Shown in pieces: positions 1-9,993 of a stretch of DNA of 14,998 nucleotides (positions within the stretch are counted from its first letter, which is position 1; every line of letters starts with the position of its first letter). Below the pieces are notes generated by a model, which ran no database searches, had not been told where the DNA came from, and worked only from the letters and a program-made list of their open reading frames with translations. This DNA comes from JBQTKD01 sp052389435 (GTDB lineage: Bacteria > Actinomycetota > Actinomycetes > Sporichthyales > Sporichthyaceae): positions 1 to 14,998 of the forward strand of contig JBQTIB010000136.1 of the NCBI GenBank assembly GCA_052389435.1, written 5' to 3'. A program made the position numbers and the translations under genes.

Positions 1-261
1 CTCGGCCAGGCTCTCGGCGGGGCCGTCGCCCAGGGTCTCGGCGCGCAGATCCCAGTAGGCGTCGAAGTAGTTGAGGCTGTCATAGCTGCCCTGGAAGTTG
101 TGGCGCAGGCCCAGGGTGTGGCCGATCTCGTGCTCGGCGGTGGAGGCGAAGACCTCGGCGCGGATCTCGCGCCAGATCTGCTCATAGTCGGTGCGGCGGA
201 GGTATTTGCGCACCAGGCCCTGCACATCGGGGGCGACGAGATCATCGAAGTCCACCCCGCG
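1..261 (-). pseudogene. Zinc metalloprotease (metzincin-like) fragment, N-terminally cut, continues off the left edge
   Basis: An open minus-strand frame encodes about 87 residues and is still open at base 1. It contains HEIGHTLGLRHN (about 132 down to 97), a full HExxHxxGxxH zinc site with two His, the catalytic Glu and the third His ligand. FQGSYDSLNYFDAYW follows. Upstream is a helical stretch (VRKYLRRTDYEQIWREI). The motif and its surroundings resemble the large secreted zinc-dependent metalloproteases found in Myxococcota/Bradymonadota-like and other bacteria; that assignment is from memory. The frame has no start codon with a ribosome site. Upstream of about 261 it becomes Gly/Pro/Arg low-complexity sequence typical of the host background, so the N-terminal part is missing. 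GAT, TAT, AAA and AGC codons are frequent here and rare elsewhere in the window. It is either a transferred, truncated gene or a chimeric contig join; the motif itself is certain. Confidence 0.75.
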
Positions 262-377
262 GGCCCGGGCGGCGGCGCGCCCCGTGGGGTGACCTCGCGG
301 CGGTCCCCCGGCGGCGACGGGGGGGCGACTCCGCCGCCCGCCCGACGCCGGTCCTCGCCCCCGAGTGCGGCGGTGGC

Positions 378-569
378 TCAGGTGGGGGCCTCGGTCCGAC
401 GTCCCGGGCGGGGCAGGCGCGGACGCGGAATCCGGACCGGTCTCGACGCCGCCGCCGCGGCCAGGGCCCGCACGAGCTTTCCGAGCAGCGTCGCGCACGC
501 GATCACGGCCAGACAGAGCAGCGCCGCACCGACGAACGCCAGCACGACGAGGCCCACGACGAGTTCCAC
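378..569 (-). CDS. Small single-pass membrane protein (hypothetical, 63 aa)
   Basis: Not a recognised family. The reading begins with a hydrophobic segment (roughly residues 2-30: LVVGLVVLAFVGAALLCLAV and onward), followed by KLVR and a Pro/Arg-rich basic tail. That gives one transmembrane helix with a positively charged, presumably cytoplasmic C-terminus. I chose the GTG at 569 because GGAGG (575-579 on the complement) lies five bases upstream. An ATG at 743 is also in frame, but the added 58 residues are Arg/Pro/Gly background with no protein character. It lies downstream of and codirectional with the DsbA-like gene, about 280 bases away. The hydrophobic pattern and ribosome site support a gene; without homologues it could still be chance. 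Confidence 0.45.
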   Translation of the reverse strand: MELVVGLVVLAFVGAALLCLAVIACATLLGKLVRALAAAAASRPVRIPRPRLPRPGRRTEAPT

Positions 570-851
570 CACGACCTCCAACGGTGCGGTGGCGGCGGGA
601 GAACCCGGCCGCCACGGGGTGAGCAGCGGCGCGCGGGCGGAACGGCGGCGGCGGCCGACCGCGGCGGCCAACGGCCCCCCCTGCGCCGGCGGCGCGGCAC
701 CTCCGACGCACCTCCCGCGCGCACCGGATGTGTCTTTCGGCAAGATCTTCTACGGGATTCGTCGTCGGTCAAGAGCGCGTCGCCGAGTTGTTGCCGGCCT
801 CACGTCGCGGCGCACCGGCGGGCCGGCCGACGGGTTCTGACGGGCGCTCAC

Positions 852-1724
852 CTAGCCGGTCGGGCGGGCGCCGGCGAGCCAGATCCGCCCTCCGGGCCAC
901 TCGTGCGACTCGACCCCGTCGGGCACGGTCGCCGCGGTTCCGCACAGCTCGTCCAGTTCGGCCCGGGCGAGCAGCGGCCAGGTCGCGAAAGCCTCCGCCG
1001 GGGTCGGCAGGGGCCGCGCGCGGGCAACGATTCCCGGCGCCACCGCCTCCAGTGCGCTCTCCCACTCGGCCCACTCCCGCCACCCGGCGACGGTCGCCGT
1101 GCCCGCCGGGCCGGTCAGCGTCAGCGCAGGCAGGCCGTAGCGCATCCGGTCCCCGTGCGGCTGGGCCGCGCCCCGCCCGGGCCGCTTGTCCTCCAGTTCG
1201 AGCACGTAGGAGTTCGGCGTTCGCGCCTCCTCCCAGTCCGCGAGATAGGCCTTCTCGGTCGACGGCTCCGCGACGTCCGCGGCGAGCCGGTCCACGTCGC
1301 ACACCCCGGCCACCGCGGCGAGTCCTCGCTCCAGGGTGTCGGCCGGGCGACCCCACACCAGCAGGCTCTCCCGCAGTCGGCGCACGACGGCGTCGGCGAT
1401 CTCGGGCCCCTGGTGCTCCGCGGCCTTGACCAGCCGGCAGGGATCCTCGCTCGAGCCGTGCAGGTACTCCACCGGGTCCGGGTAGGGCATCCCGGTGACC
1501 TGCGAGACCTGCCCGAAGAACCCCGACAGCTTCGGGCAGAGCGGGGAGGTGTCCGCCTCCTCGCTCCACATCCGGTGCCAGCCCGGGGACCAGATCGCGC
1601 ACACCACCCGCCGCCACGCGAGCCGCTCGCCGTACTGCCATCGCAGGCGCCGGTACTTCGGCTCGGTGCCCCACGCCCAGGAACAGAACGGGTCGGTGTA
1701 CTCGACGGCTTCGATCAGATCCAT
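852..1724 (-). CDS. DsbA/FrnE-like thioredoxin-fold family protein
   Basis: A 290-aa protein opening MDLIEAVEYTDPFCSWAWG. The strand followed by YTDP-x-C-x-W-x-W is the active-site start of the DsbA/FrnE (2-hydroxychromene-2-carboxylate isomerase-like) thioredoxin superfamily. Cys14 is present, but the second Cys of the usual CxxC is replaced (C-S-W-A), so it should not act as an ordinary dithiol oxidase. No signal peptide is seen, which suggests a cytoplasmic role. The middle is helical (RLVKAAEHQGPEIADAVVRR). A further conserved-looking strand, YGLPALTLTGPAG, is where the family carries the cis-Pro loop. The start is fixed by ATG at 1724 with GAGGA five bases upstream (1730-1734). It runs divergently from the hip remnant, and the operator-like repeats lie between them. 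Substrate is unknown; it could be a mono-thiol reductase, a glutathione-S-transferase kappa-like enzyme or a catalytically silent relative. Confidence 0.8.
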   Translation of the reverse strand: MDLIEAVEYTDPFCSWAWGTEPKYRRLRWQYGERLAWRRVVCAIWSPGWHRMWSEEADTSPLCPKLSGFFGQVSQVTGMPYPDPVEYLHGSSEDPCRLVKAAEHQGPEIADAVVRRLRESLLVWGRPADTLERGLAAVAGVCDVDRLAADVAEPSTEKAYLADWEEARTPNSYVLELEDKRPGRGAAQPHGDRMRYGLPALTLTGPAGTATVAGWREWAEWESALEAVAPGIVARARPLPTPAEAFATWPLLARAELDELCGTAATVPDGVESHEWPGGRIWLAGARPTG

Positions 1725-1928
1725 GCCGGTCCTCGAATCGTCGCGGTGGGCGTGCGGGACCACACTGACACGTCCGGCGGTCGAGCCCTGCCCGCCCTCT
1801 TCGCCCGCGGCCGGTCGGGCTCCCGGCAACGTCGGGGCTCGTGCCTGCGGGTCCGCAGCCGGAGGCACGGGGGCGGTGCGCCGTACCCGCATCTGCGTGC
1901 CGCTGCGGTGTCGCGCTGGTCGCAACGG

Positions 1929-1945
1929 CCGCACGATCGTGCGGA
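1929..1945. promoter_or_regulatory. Operator-like repeat 1 (perfect 16-bp palindrome)
   Basis: CCGCACGATCGTGCGG at 1929-1944 is a perfect palindrome. Its GCACGATCGnGCGGA core (1931-1945) recurs at 1991 and 2050 in the same orientation. Iterated palindromes ahead of a hipB-type gene fit autoregulatory antitoxin operators, as in the E. coli hip promoter, although the sequence itself differs. Confidence 0.55.
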
Positions 1946-1990
1946 CGACGGGCCGAGACGCACGGTCTCGGCTTTCCTCGAACGGAATCT

Positions 1991-2005
1991 GCACGATCGC
2001 GCGGA
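1991..2005. promoter_or_regulatory. Operator-like repeat 2
   Basis: GCACGATCGCGCGGA matches repeat 1 at 14 of 15 positions and starts exactly 60 bases after it. The palindrome is imperfect here. It lies about 80 bases upstream of the hipB ribosome site. Confidence 0.5.
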
Positions 2006-2049
2006 AATCCGAGAGGGAACCGCCTGCGGTGAGTCGGACCGCAGATCCC

Positions 2050-2064
2050 GCACGATCGGGCGGA
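2050..2064. promoter_or_regulatory. Operator-like repeat 3, next to the hipB ribosome site
   Basis: GCACGATCGGGCGGA matches repeat 1 at 14 of 15 positions and starts 59 bases after repeat 2. It ends four bases before the GGGGGAGGGG ribosome site, so a bound repressor could cover the transcription or translation start of hipB. The variable ninth-to-tenth position is the only difference among the three copies. Confidence 0.5.
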
Positions 2065-2082
2065 AAAGGGGGAGGGGCCGTT

Positions 2083-2332
2083 GTGACGGAGCCGCTCGCC
2101 CGCTCCCCCTGGCCGTCGCCGTCCGCGCCCGGCGAGACGATCTGAGGTTGCCTCAGAGCGAGCTCGCCGAGCTCGCGGGCGTCTCGGAGGCTTCGTGTTC
2201 GCCGTGGAGAACGGCAAGGAAACGGTGCGGCTGGCCAAGCTCCTCGCTCTGCCGGCCGCGCTCGGTCTGCACCTGCGGCTGGACCGCGGCCCAGCCGAGG
2301 GAGTGCAGCCCGCCGCCCTCCCGGAGCGCTGA
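2083..2332 (+). pseudogene. hipB: HipB-like Xre-family helix-turn-helix antitoxin, frameshifted twice
   Basis: Translation is expected at GTG 2083, five bases after GGGGGAGGGG. Three frames together give one protein: MTEPLARS (frame of 2083), then PLAVAVRARRDDLRLPQSEL and AELAGVSE (about 2107-2189), then FVFAVENGKETVRLAKLLAL and the rest up to PER-stop (2192-2332). This is the layout of HipB-like Xre DNA-binding antitoxins: RxxLRLxQxELAxLAGVS helix-turn-helix, then ENGKxTVRLxKLLxxLxALGL. Each shift lacks one base: one in the C-run near 2104-2109 and one at GAGGCTTC near 2187-2192. Read in its own frame, the protein stops at 2145. It sits directly before a hipA remnant, as in normal hipBA operons. 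Two single-base gaps could be sequencing errors, but hipA is also broken, which favours real decay. Confidence 0.75.
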
Positions 2333-2335
2333 GCG

Positions 2336-2470
2336 GTGCTACAGCGGCCCGATCTGCCCGACCCGCAGGCGCTACGCGCCGTCGAGGTCGCCGACGTCCA
2401 CAAGGCCGGGCGGCTCGCGGCGACCCCCGCCCGCACCGTTGAGGGCGTCGAATTCCGCTACCGCTCGGAA
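2336..2470 (+). pseudogene. hipA: HipA-like kinase toxin, N-terminal remnant only
   Basis: GTG at 2336 begins three bases after the hipB stop. The frame reads MLQRPDLPDPQALRAVEVAD, then VHKAGRLAATPARTVEGVEF and RYRSE. The segment VxVADVHKAGRLAATxxRTxxGVEFRY matches the N-terminal strand region of HipA-type Ser/Thr kinase toxins, normally about 400 residues long. After about 2470 the similarity stops. The same bases then encode, on the minus strand, the C-terminal end of the zinc-ribbon gene. Kinase motifs (ATP-binding loop, catalytic HxDxxxxN-like segment) are absent, so no toxin activity is expected. It looks like a deletion that fused the start of hipA to the neighbour's 3' end. Confidence 0.7.
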
Positions 2471-2889
2471 CGCTCGCCGCACACAAGACAGTGCAGGGCT
2501 GCACCGCTCTCGGGGGCGACCTTGACCGGCTCCTGCGGATGGCAGGGCGCCGCAGCGACGACGGTGGCCGCAGCCGCTCCCGCCGGGGCCTCGCCGGGCC
2601 GGGCGGGTTCGACGACGAATTCGATCCGCACGCGCGACGAACCGCCGCCGGCCCGGCCCGAGCGGGCGACCCGCTGCGCGGCGGCGCGGGCGGCGAGGTC
2701 TCGGACGTGCTCGGCCTGGTCGTCGGTGAACCACTGGTCCGGCGCCGCGGACCGCCCGCACAACGGGCAGAAGTACGCCGTCGGCGGCTGCCGGGCGTCG
2801 TGACGCCACTTGAACTCGCCGCGGCAGTGCGGGCAGGCCCGGGGCAGGAACCCGTCGCCGTCCAGGACCAGCCTCGCCGCGATCTCCAC
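2458..2889 (-). CDS. Hypothetical protein with two zinc-ribbon-like cysteine pairs
   Basis: A 143-aa protein. Near the N-terminus C19-P-H-C22 and C41-P-L-C44-G form a treble-clef or zinc-ribbon knuckle pair. Near the C-terminus C116-H117 and C134-L-V-C137-G form a second candidate site. A charged helix (about 55-76) and an Ala/Pro linker lie between them. I recall similar uncharacterised actinobacterial proteins with LVLDGDGFLPRxCPHC at the start and CHPxEPxKV...LHCLVCG at the end, but no function is known. The start is GTG 2889 with GGAGGG six bases upstream on the complement. Its last residues overlap the hipA remnant by 13 bases, tail to tail. It is likely cytoplasmic and could bind nucleic acid or protein. 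The existence of the gene is well supported; its role is not. Confidence 0.75.
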   Translation of the reverse strand: MEIAARLVLDGDGFLPRACPHCRGEFKWRHDARQPPTAYFCPLCGRSAAPDQWFTDDQAEHVRDLAARAAAQRVARSGRAGGGSSRVRIEFVVEPARPGEAPAGAAAATVVAAAPCHPQEPVKVAPESGAALHCLVCGERSER

Positions 2890-2939
2890 CCAGCCCTCCG
2901 TCCGCCACGCGACCCGTCAGGCACATGCTGCGCCGTCCA

Positions 2940-3265
2940 CACGCTCCGCCGCCACGGCTCGGCCGTTGCGCTCTGCGCCCCACGCTCCGCCCCACGCTCT
3001 CAGCCCGCGCTCCACGCTCTGCGCCCACGCTCCCCGGGCCCGCGCCCGCGCTCGCCCACGCTGTGCGTGCACACGGCGTGCGCCCCGCGCTCCCGGTGCC
3101 CTCGCTCCCAGTCGCGCCCCGCGCGGCCCACGCTCGGCCGCCCGCGCCCGCGCTCGCCGCGGCCCACGCTCGGCCGCGCCGCCCCGCGCCCCGCGCTCGC
3201 CGCGGCCCACGCTCGGCCGCGCCGCGCCGCGCCGCGCCGCGCCCCGCGCTCGGTGCGGCACGCTC
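2940..3265. repeat. Degenerate G+C-only tandem repeat (minisatellite-like)
   Basis: On the minus strand the unit is GAGCGTGGGC or GAGCGCGGGC, repeated irregularly for over 300 bases (CACGCTC and CGCGCTC on the plus strand). A longer unit with core GCGGCCCACGCTCGGCCGC occurs exactly at 3123-3141, 3159-3177 and 3202-3220, spaced 36 and 43 bases. The array ends in five perfect GCCGC pentamers (3216-3240). The left part is more diverged than the right, so the right end is probably the younger, expanding part. All frames translate to Arg/Ala/Gly/Pro low complexity with no ribosome site. Confidence 0.75.
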
Positions 3266-3409
3266 CGTCGGCGTCGGCCGGCACCTCGGCGGCCTTGCCC
3301 AGGGGTGGACCCAGGTCCGCGCGAGGTCCCAGGCGTCACTCCGATGCGCCCCTTCACCAACTTCGGCCGCAGTCGCGGGGCGTGGCCGAAAACTGTCGGA
3401 GGGCCGATC

Positions 3410-3421
3410 TAGGTTCCGGCC
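3410..3421 (+). promoter_or_regulatory. Leaderless promoter -10 (TAGGTT) of the SNF2 gene
   Basis: TAGGTT at 3410-3415 is followed by exactly six bases and then ATG 3422, so transcription would begin at the A of the start codon. No ribosome site lies at normal distance; GGAGGG is 18 bases upstream, too far. TAnnnT with this spacing is the standard leaderless arrangement in actinobacteria. No clear -35 is visible. Confidence 0.55.
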
Positions 3422-6676
<3,255 letters not shown>

Positions 6677-6753
6677 CGCGGCTCCCGACGCGACTGCGTC
6701 CGCGACGTCCAGGTTTCCTCCAGCCTCCGTATGGACGGGCGCCGCAGCCCGCC

Positions 6754-6773
6754 GGTTCGCGCGTCGGCGAACC
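6754..6773 (+). terminator. Possible hairpin terminator after the SNF2 gene
   Basis: GGTTCGC (6754-6760) and GCGAACC (6767-6773) form a perfect 7-bp stem with a 6-base loop, 78 bases beyond the helicase stop and before the subtilase gene. No U-tract follows, which is common in high-GC actinobacteria. It could also be an operator-like inverted repeat for the downstream gene. Confidence 0.35.
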
Positions 6774-6927
6774 TCCGGGACACGGCGAGCACCTCGCAGG
6801 TCCAGGCCGAGTCGAAGGCCCCCGGCTGCGGAAACACCGTGCCTACCCCCGTCGTGGCACCATCCGGGGACGGGACGGATCCGAATGCCCGGCATCGGTT
6901 CCCACGCCGAGATCGGAGAATGGGCTG

Positions 6928-8817
6928 ATGCTGCGTCCAACCGCACCGCTCGCGCTGGCCCTCGTCCTGGTCGCGGGACTGTCCACTCCTGCGACGGCGT
7001 CCCCGACGAGCGAGCCCCTGCCCACCGGCCTGAGCCGCCTGCTCGCCTCGGCCACCGCGCCCACCGCGTCGGCGATCGCGACCTTCCCCGCCGCGCCGAG
7101 CCCCGCGGACCTGTCCGCGCTCGCCGGCCTCGGCCTCACGGTCCAGGGCCTGGACAACCTGCCGCTGGCCCTGGTCGCCGGTCCGGTCGAACTGCTCCGG
7201 CGGGCCGTGACCACCGGCCTCGCAAGGGACGTCTACCCCAACGAACGGCTGCGCTCCTACGCCGAAAAACCCCAGCCGCGGCAGGCGCCGGTCGCGATCC
7301 GCGAGTCGGGAGCCAGCATCGGCGCGGAGGCCCTGCACGCCAAGGGCCTGACCGGCAGGGGCGTCGGAGTCGCGATCGTCGACTCCGGAGTCGACGCCAC
7401 CCACCCCGACCTCGCCGACCACGTCGCGCACAACGTCAAGGTCGTCGGCCCCGGCTACCCCGCCTACCCGTCCGCGGGGCCCGCGTTCGTGCTGCCGGTG
7501 GACTCGGCCGGGAACAACAGCGACCTCGCGGCAGGGCACGGCACCCACGTCGCCGGCATCGTCGCCGCGGACGGCACCAGCGCTCCGGACCAGGTCGGGG
7601 TCGCACCCGACGCCGAACTGAGCGCGTACTCCGTCGGCGAGGTGTTCATCCACTCCGTCCTCGGCGCCTTCGACGACATCCTCACCCACCACGAAGAGCG
7701 CAACATCCGCGTGGTGAACAACTCCTGGGGCACCGCTTTCCGGTTCTTCGACCCCAACGAGCCGATCAACCTCGCGACCAAGGCCCTGGCCGAGGCGGGC
7801 ATCGTCGTGGTGTTCGCCGCCGGCAACGACGGCGAGGAGGCGACGATCAACCCGTTCTCGGTCGCGCCGTGGGTGATCTCGGTCGGCTCGAGCAACATGG
7901 CGCGCAAACGGTCCGGGTTCTCCTCCGGCGGCCTGGAGTACGACAACTCCCGCGTCGCGGCGGGCATGCTCGACGGCCACCGCCGCTTCCGCGGCGCGGC
8001 GGCGGGCCTCTACCACCCGGACGTGAGTGCGCCCGGGTCGACCATCACCTCCACCTCCTCGGCCCCCGGGGTGCTGACCGTGCCGAACCCGCCGTGCCGC
8101 GGATCGGTCGGGCCGTGCCGCGCGACGCTGTCGGGCACCTCCATGGCCGCGCCGCACGTCGCGGGCCTGGCCGCCCTGCTGCTCCAGGCCAACCCGAAAC
8201 TGACGCCCAATCAGGTCAGGACTGCGCTGCAGGCCACCGCCACCCCGCTGGCCGACGGCTCCGGCCTGTTCCGCTCCGGGTACGGCATCGTCGACGCCCG
8301 CGCCGTCGCGGTCTCCGCCCGCAAGACCGTCGCGGGGCTCGCCGCGCTGCAGCGCGCGGCGGATCGCCGCCTGGCTCAGGCCGATCCCTTCCGGGTGCGG
8401 GTCGCCGACCACTGGGGCTTCGTCGCCCCGGTCGCCGCCGCGGGCGGGTCGGACCCACGCGAGTTCGCGGTCGACGTCGCACCCGGCACGGATGCGGTCA
8501 AGATCGCGATCGGCTACCCCGCGCTGCCGCCCGCGCCGGTCCCGGTGCCGAACTCGGGCGGCTACGACGCGATCCTCTACGACGCCGCGGGCCGCGAACT
8601 CGCCCGCGCCGCCGCGGGCCGCGCGGCCGCCACCACCCTGCTGGTGAAGCTGGGCGAGCTGTCGCCCGAGTTCGGGACCTGGCGCCTGGTGCTGCGCAGC
8701 GTCGCGGTCGTCGGCGCCGAGACGGCGATCCCGGAGCTGCCGGGGGAGCCGTCCTTCGTCGACGCCGTGACGGTGACCATGGCCCAACTCCTCGACGCCG
8801 CCGGCAACCGCTCCTAA
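6928..8817 (+). CDS. Secreted S8-family subtilisin-like serine protease
   Basis: A 629-aa secreted protease. The signal peptide is MLRPT plus a hydrophobic core, with likely cleavage after ATA (22-24). An I9-like propeptide region (about 30-130) includes DLSALAGLGLTVQGLDNLPL. The subtilase domain follows: Asp152 in VAIVDSGVDATHPDL, His204 in GHGTHVAGIVA, oxyanion Asn300 in FAAGNDGEE, and catalytic Ser405 in GTSMAAPHVAGLAALLL. The triad is complete. After about 460 comes a beta-rich C-terminal region (DPREFAVDVAPGTDAVKIAI... LVLRSVAVV), probably a PPC-like sandwich that aids folding or substrate binding. The start is ATG 6928, with GGAGA nine bases upstream and the signal peptide at the right place. 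It appears to be a single-gene unit, flanked by a hairpin upstream and a new leaderless promoter downstream. It is likely an extracellular degradative enzyme; the substrate is unknown. Confidence 0.95.
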   Translation: MLRPTAPLALALVLVAGLSTPATASPTSEPLPTGLSRLLASATAPTASAIATFPAAPSPADLSALAGLGLTVQGLDNLPLALVAGPVELLRRAVTTGLARDVYPNERLRSYAEKPQPRQAPVAIRESGASIGAEALHAKGLTGRGVGVAIVDSGVDATHPDLADHVAHNVKVVGPGYPAYPSAGPAFVLPVDSAGNNSDLAAGHGTHVAGIVAADGTSAPDQVGVAPDAELSAYSVGEVFIHSVLGAFDDILTHHEERNIRVVNNSWGTAFRFFDPNEPINLATKALAEAGIVVVFAAGNDGEEATINPFSVAPWVISVGSSNMARKRSGFSSGGLEYDNSRVAAGMLDGHRRFRGAAAGLYHPDVSAPGSTITSTSSAPGVLTVPNPPCRGSVGPCRATLSGTSMAAPHVAGLAALLLQANPKLTPNQVRTALQATATPLADGSGLFRSGYGIVDARAVAVSARKTVAGLAALQRAADRRLAQADPFRVRVADHWGFVAPVAAAGGSDPREFAVDVAPGTDAVKIAIGYPALPPAPVPVPNSGGYDAILYDAAGRELARAAAGRAAATTLLVKLGELSPEFGTWRLVLRSVAVVGAETAIPELPGEPSFVDAVTVTMAQLLDAAGNRS

Positions 8818-8870
8818 CCGTCGCCGCCCGCCCCGGGTGTGCCGTGCCAGCCGGCCGCCGCGGGCCGTCG

Positions 8871-8882
8871 TAGGCTCGGACC
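8871..8882 (+). promoter_or_regulatory. Leaderless promoter -10 (TAGGCT) of the pRiA4b ORF-3-family gene
   Basis: TAGGCT at 8871-8876 is followed by six bases and then GTG 8883, the same geometry as at 3410. There is no purine-rich ribosome site in the preceding 30 bases. This fixes the GTG as the translation start. Confidence 0.55.
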
Positions 8883-9980
8883 GTGCCCACCCTTCGTCTA
8901 CGCGCGACGCTGCGCGAAGTCGCGCCCACGGTCCTGCGCATCCTCGACGTCCCCGCCGACACGACGCTCCCCGAGCTGCACGAGCTGCTCCAGGCCGCGA
9001 TGGGCTGGACGGACTCCCACCTGCACGAGTTCGAAGCCGAGGGGCGCCGCTGGAGCACGCCGGACCTGGACATGGACGAGCACTGCCTCGACGAAACCGG
9101 CGTGCGGGTGCGCGACCTTCCGGTCAAGTTCGCCTACCGGTACGACTTCGGCGACTGCTGGGACCACGACCTCGAGGTCCTCGGACCCGGCGAGGACGAG
9201 CCCGGCCTGCGCTACGGCGAGGGGGCCTGCCCGCCCGAGGACTGCGGCGGATCGCACGGCTACGAACAGCTCTGCGAAGCCCTCGCCGATCCCCGGCACC
9301 CCGACCACGTCCAGATGCGCGAGTGGGTCGGGGACCGGCTGCCGGCCTTCGACGAGGCCTATCGCGCCCAGCGCGTGCGCGAGGCCGTCGGCTGCGTTCC
9401 CGAGTCCGTCCGGCTCCTGCTCGCCCTGGTCGGCGAGGGCCTCAAGCTGACTCCGGGCGGTCGCCTCCCCAGAGTGACGCTACGTCAGATGCAGGAGTAC
9501 CGGCCGCACTGGAGCCACTACCGCCGGCCCGCGCACATCGAGGAGGACCTCGTTCCCCTCGCCGAGCTGCACGACGTGCTGCGCGCCGTCGGCCTGCTGC
9601 GCCCGGTCAAGGGCGTGCTCAAGACCACCCGTGCCGCGGCGGGCGACGCCGAGATCGTCCGGCGGCTGCGCTCCCACTTCCCGTCCGAGCGCCCCATGAC
9701 CTACCTCTCGAGCCTGGCGATCGCCCGGCTCGTCGCCGAGGGGCCCGCAACCTGCGAGGAACTCGCGATCGCCCTGCACCCGGAGTTGGACCAGACCTGG
9801 ACCTACGCCGGGCGGCCCATGCAGGTGCTCGACCTGCGGCTGGCGCTGTCCGGAGAGTCGCGCACCTGGCAGGCCCTGGACCTGATGGTCTCGCTCCCGG
9901 GCCGTCGCTGGAGCGCGGGGCCGTCGGCGCGCACCCTGCTGCCCGGCGTTCCGATCATCGCCGACGCCTGGAACGGGTAG
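8883..9980 (+). CDS. Plasmid pRiA4b ORF-3 family protein
   Basis: A 365-aa protein. Residues 1 to about 165 fit the pRiA4b ORF-3-like fold. The marks are LRATLREVAPTVLRILDVPA, LPELHELLQAAMGWTDSHLHEF, DFGDCWDHDLEVL (88 onward; the usual motif is YDFGDxWxH) and the Cys-rich GACPPEDCGGSHGYEQL. The C-terminal half (about 215-365, from ELHDVLRAVGLLRPVKGVLKT) resembles the helical, winged-helix-like tail seen in longer actinobacterial members. No catalytic activity is established for the family. The name comes from an Agrobacterium Ri plasmid and relatives ride in some transposons, but no transposase, inverted repeat or target duplication is seen here. Its 3' end converges on the methyltransferase gene with only 28 bases between them, so both must share a terminator region. 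Confidence 0.88.
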   Translation: MPTLRLRATLREVAPTVLRILDVPADTTLPELHELLQAAMGWTDSHLHEFEAEGRRWSTPDLDMDEHCLDETGVRVRDLPVKFAYRYDFGDCWDHDLEVLGPGEDEPGLRYGEGACPPEDCGGSHGYEQLCEALADPRHPDHVQMREWVGDRLPAFDEAYRAQRVREAVGCVPESVRLLLALVGEGLKLTPGGRLPRVTLRQMQEYRPHWSHYRRPAHIEEDLVPLAELHDVLRAVGLLRPVKGVLKTTRAAAGDAEIVRRLRSHFPSERPMTYLSSLAIARLVAEGPATCEELAIALHPELDQTWTYAGRPMQVLDLRLALSGESRTWQALDLMVSLPGRRWSAGPSARTLLPGVPIIADAWNG

Positions 9981-9993
9981 GCCGTACCCACCC

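Larger units (their letters stand above)
1725..2082. other. Intergenic regulatory region between the DsbA-like gene and the hipBA remnant
   Basis: These 358 bases have no convincing coding frame; the short open frames are Arg/Pro/Ser background. The region carries three operator-like repeats at 1931, 1991 and 2050. It also holds the ribosome site of the downstream hipB remnant (GGGGGAGGGG, 2068-2077) and that of the divergent gene (1730-1734). Promoters for both directions must lie here, but I cannot place a -10/-35 pair with confidence. Confidence 0.6.
2890..3421. other. Long non-coding stretch upstream of the SNF2 helicase
   Basis: I find no credible gene in these 532 bases; every open frame is Arg/Ala/Pro/Gly translation of repeats. 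It contains a degenerate GC tandem repeat (about 2940-3265), a (GCCGC)5 tract (3216-3240), an inverted repeat TTCGGCC/GGCCGAA (3362-3368 and 3384-3390), and the leaderless promoter of the helicase at its right end. Confidence 0.6.

Noticed and set aside
3123..3240. Regularly spaced repeats resembling a CRISPR array
   Set aside because: Spacing is uneven (36 and 43), the intervals are themselves repeat-like GC sequence rather than unique spacers, and no cas gene is near.
8883..9980. Transposon or plasmid origin suggested by the pRiA4b ORF-3 name
   Set aside because: No transposase, terminal inverted repeats, target duplication or plasmid gene is present nearby. Family members are also ordinary chromosomal genes in actinobacteria.
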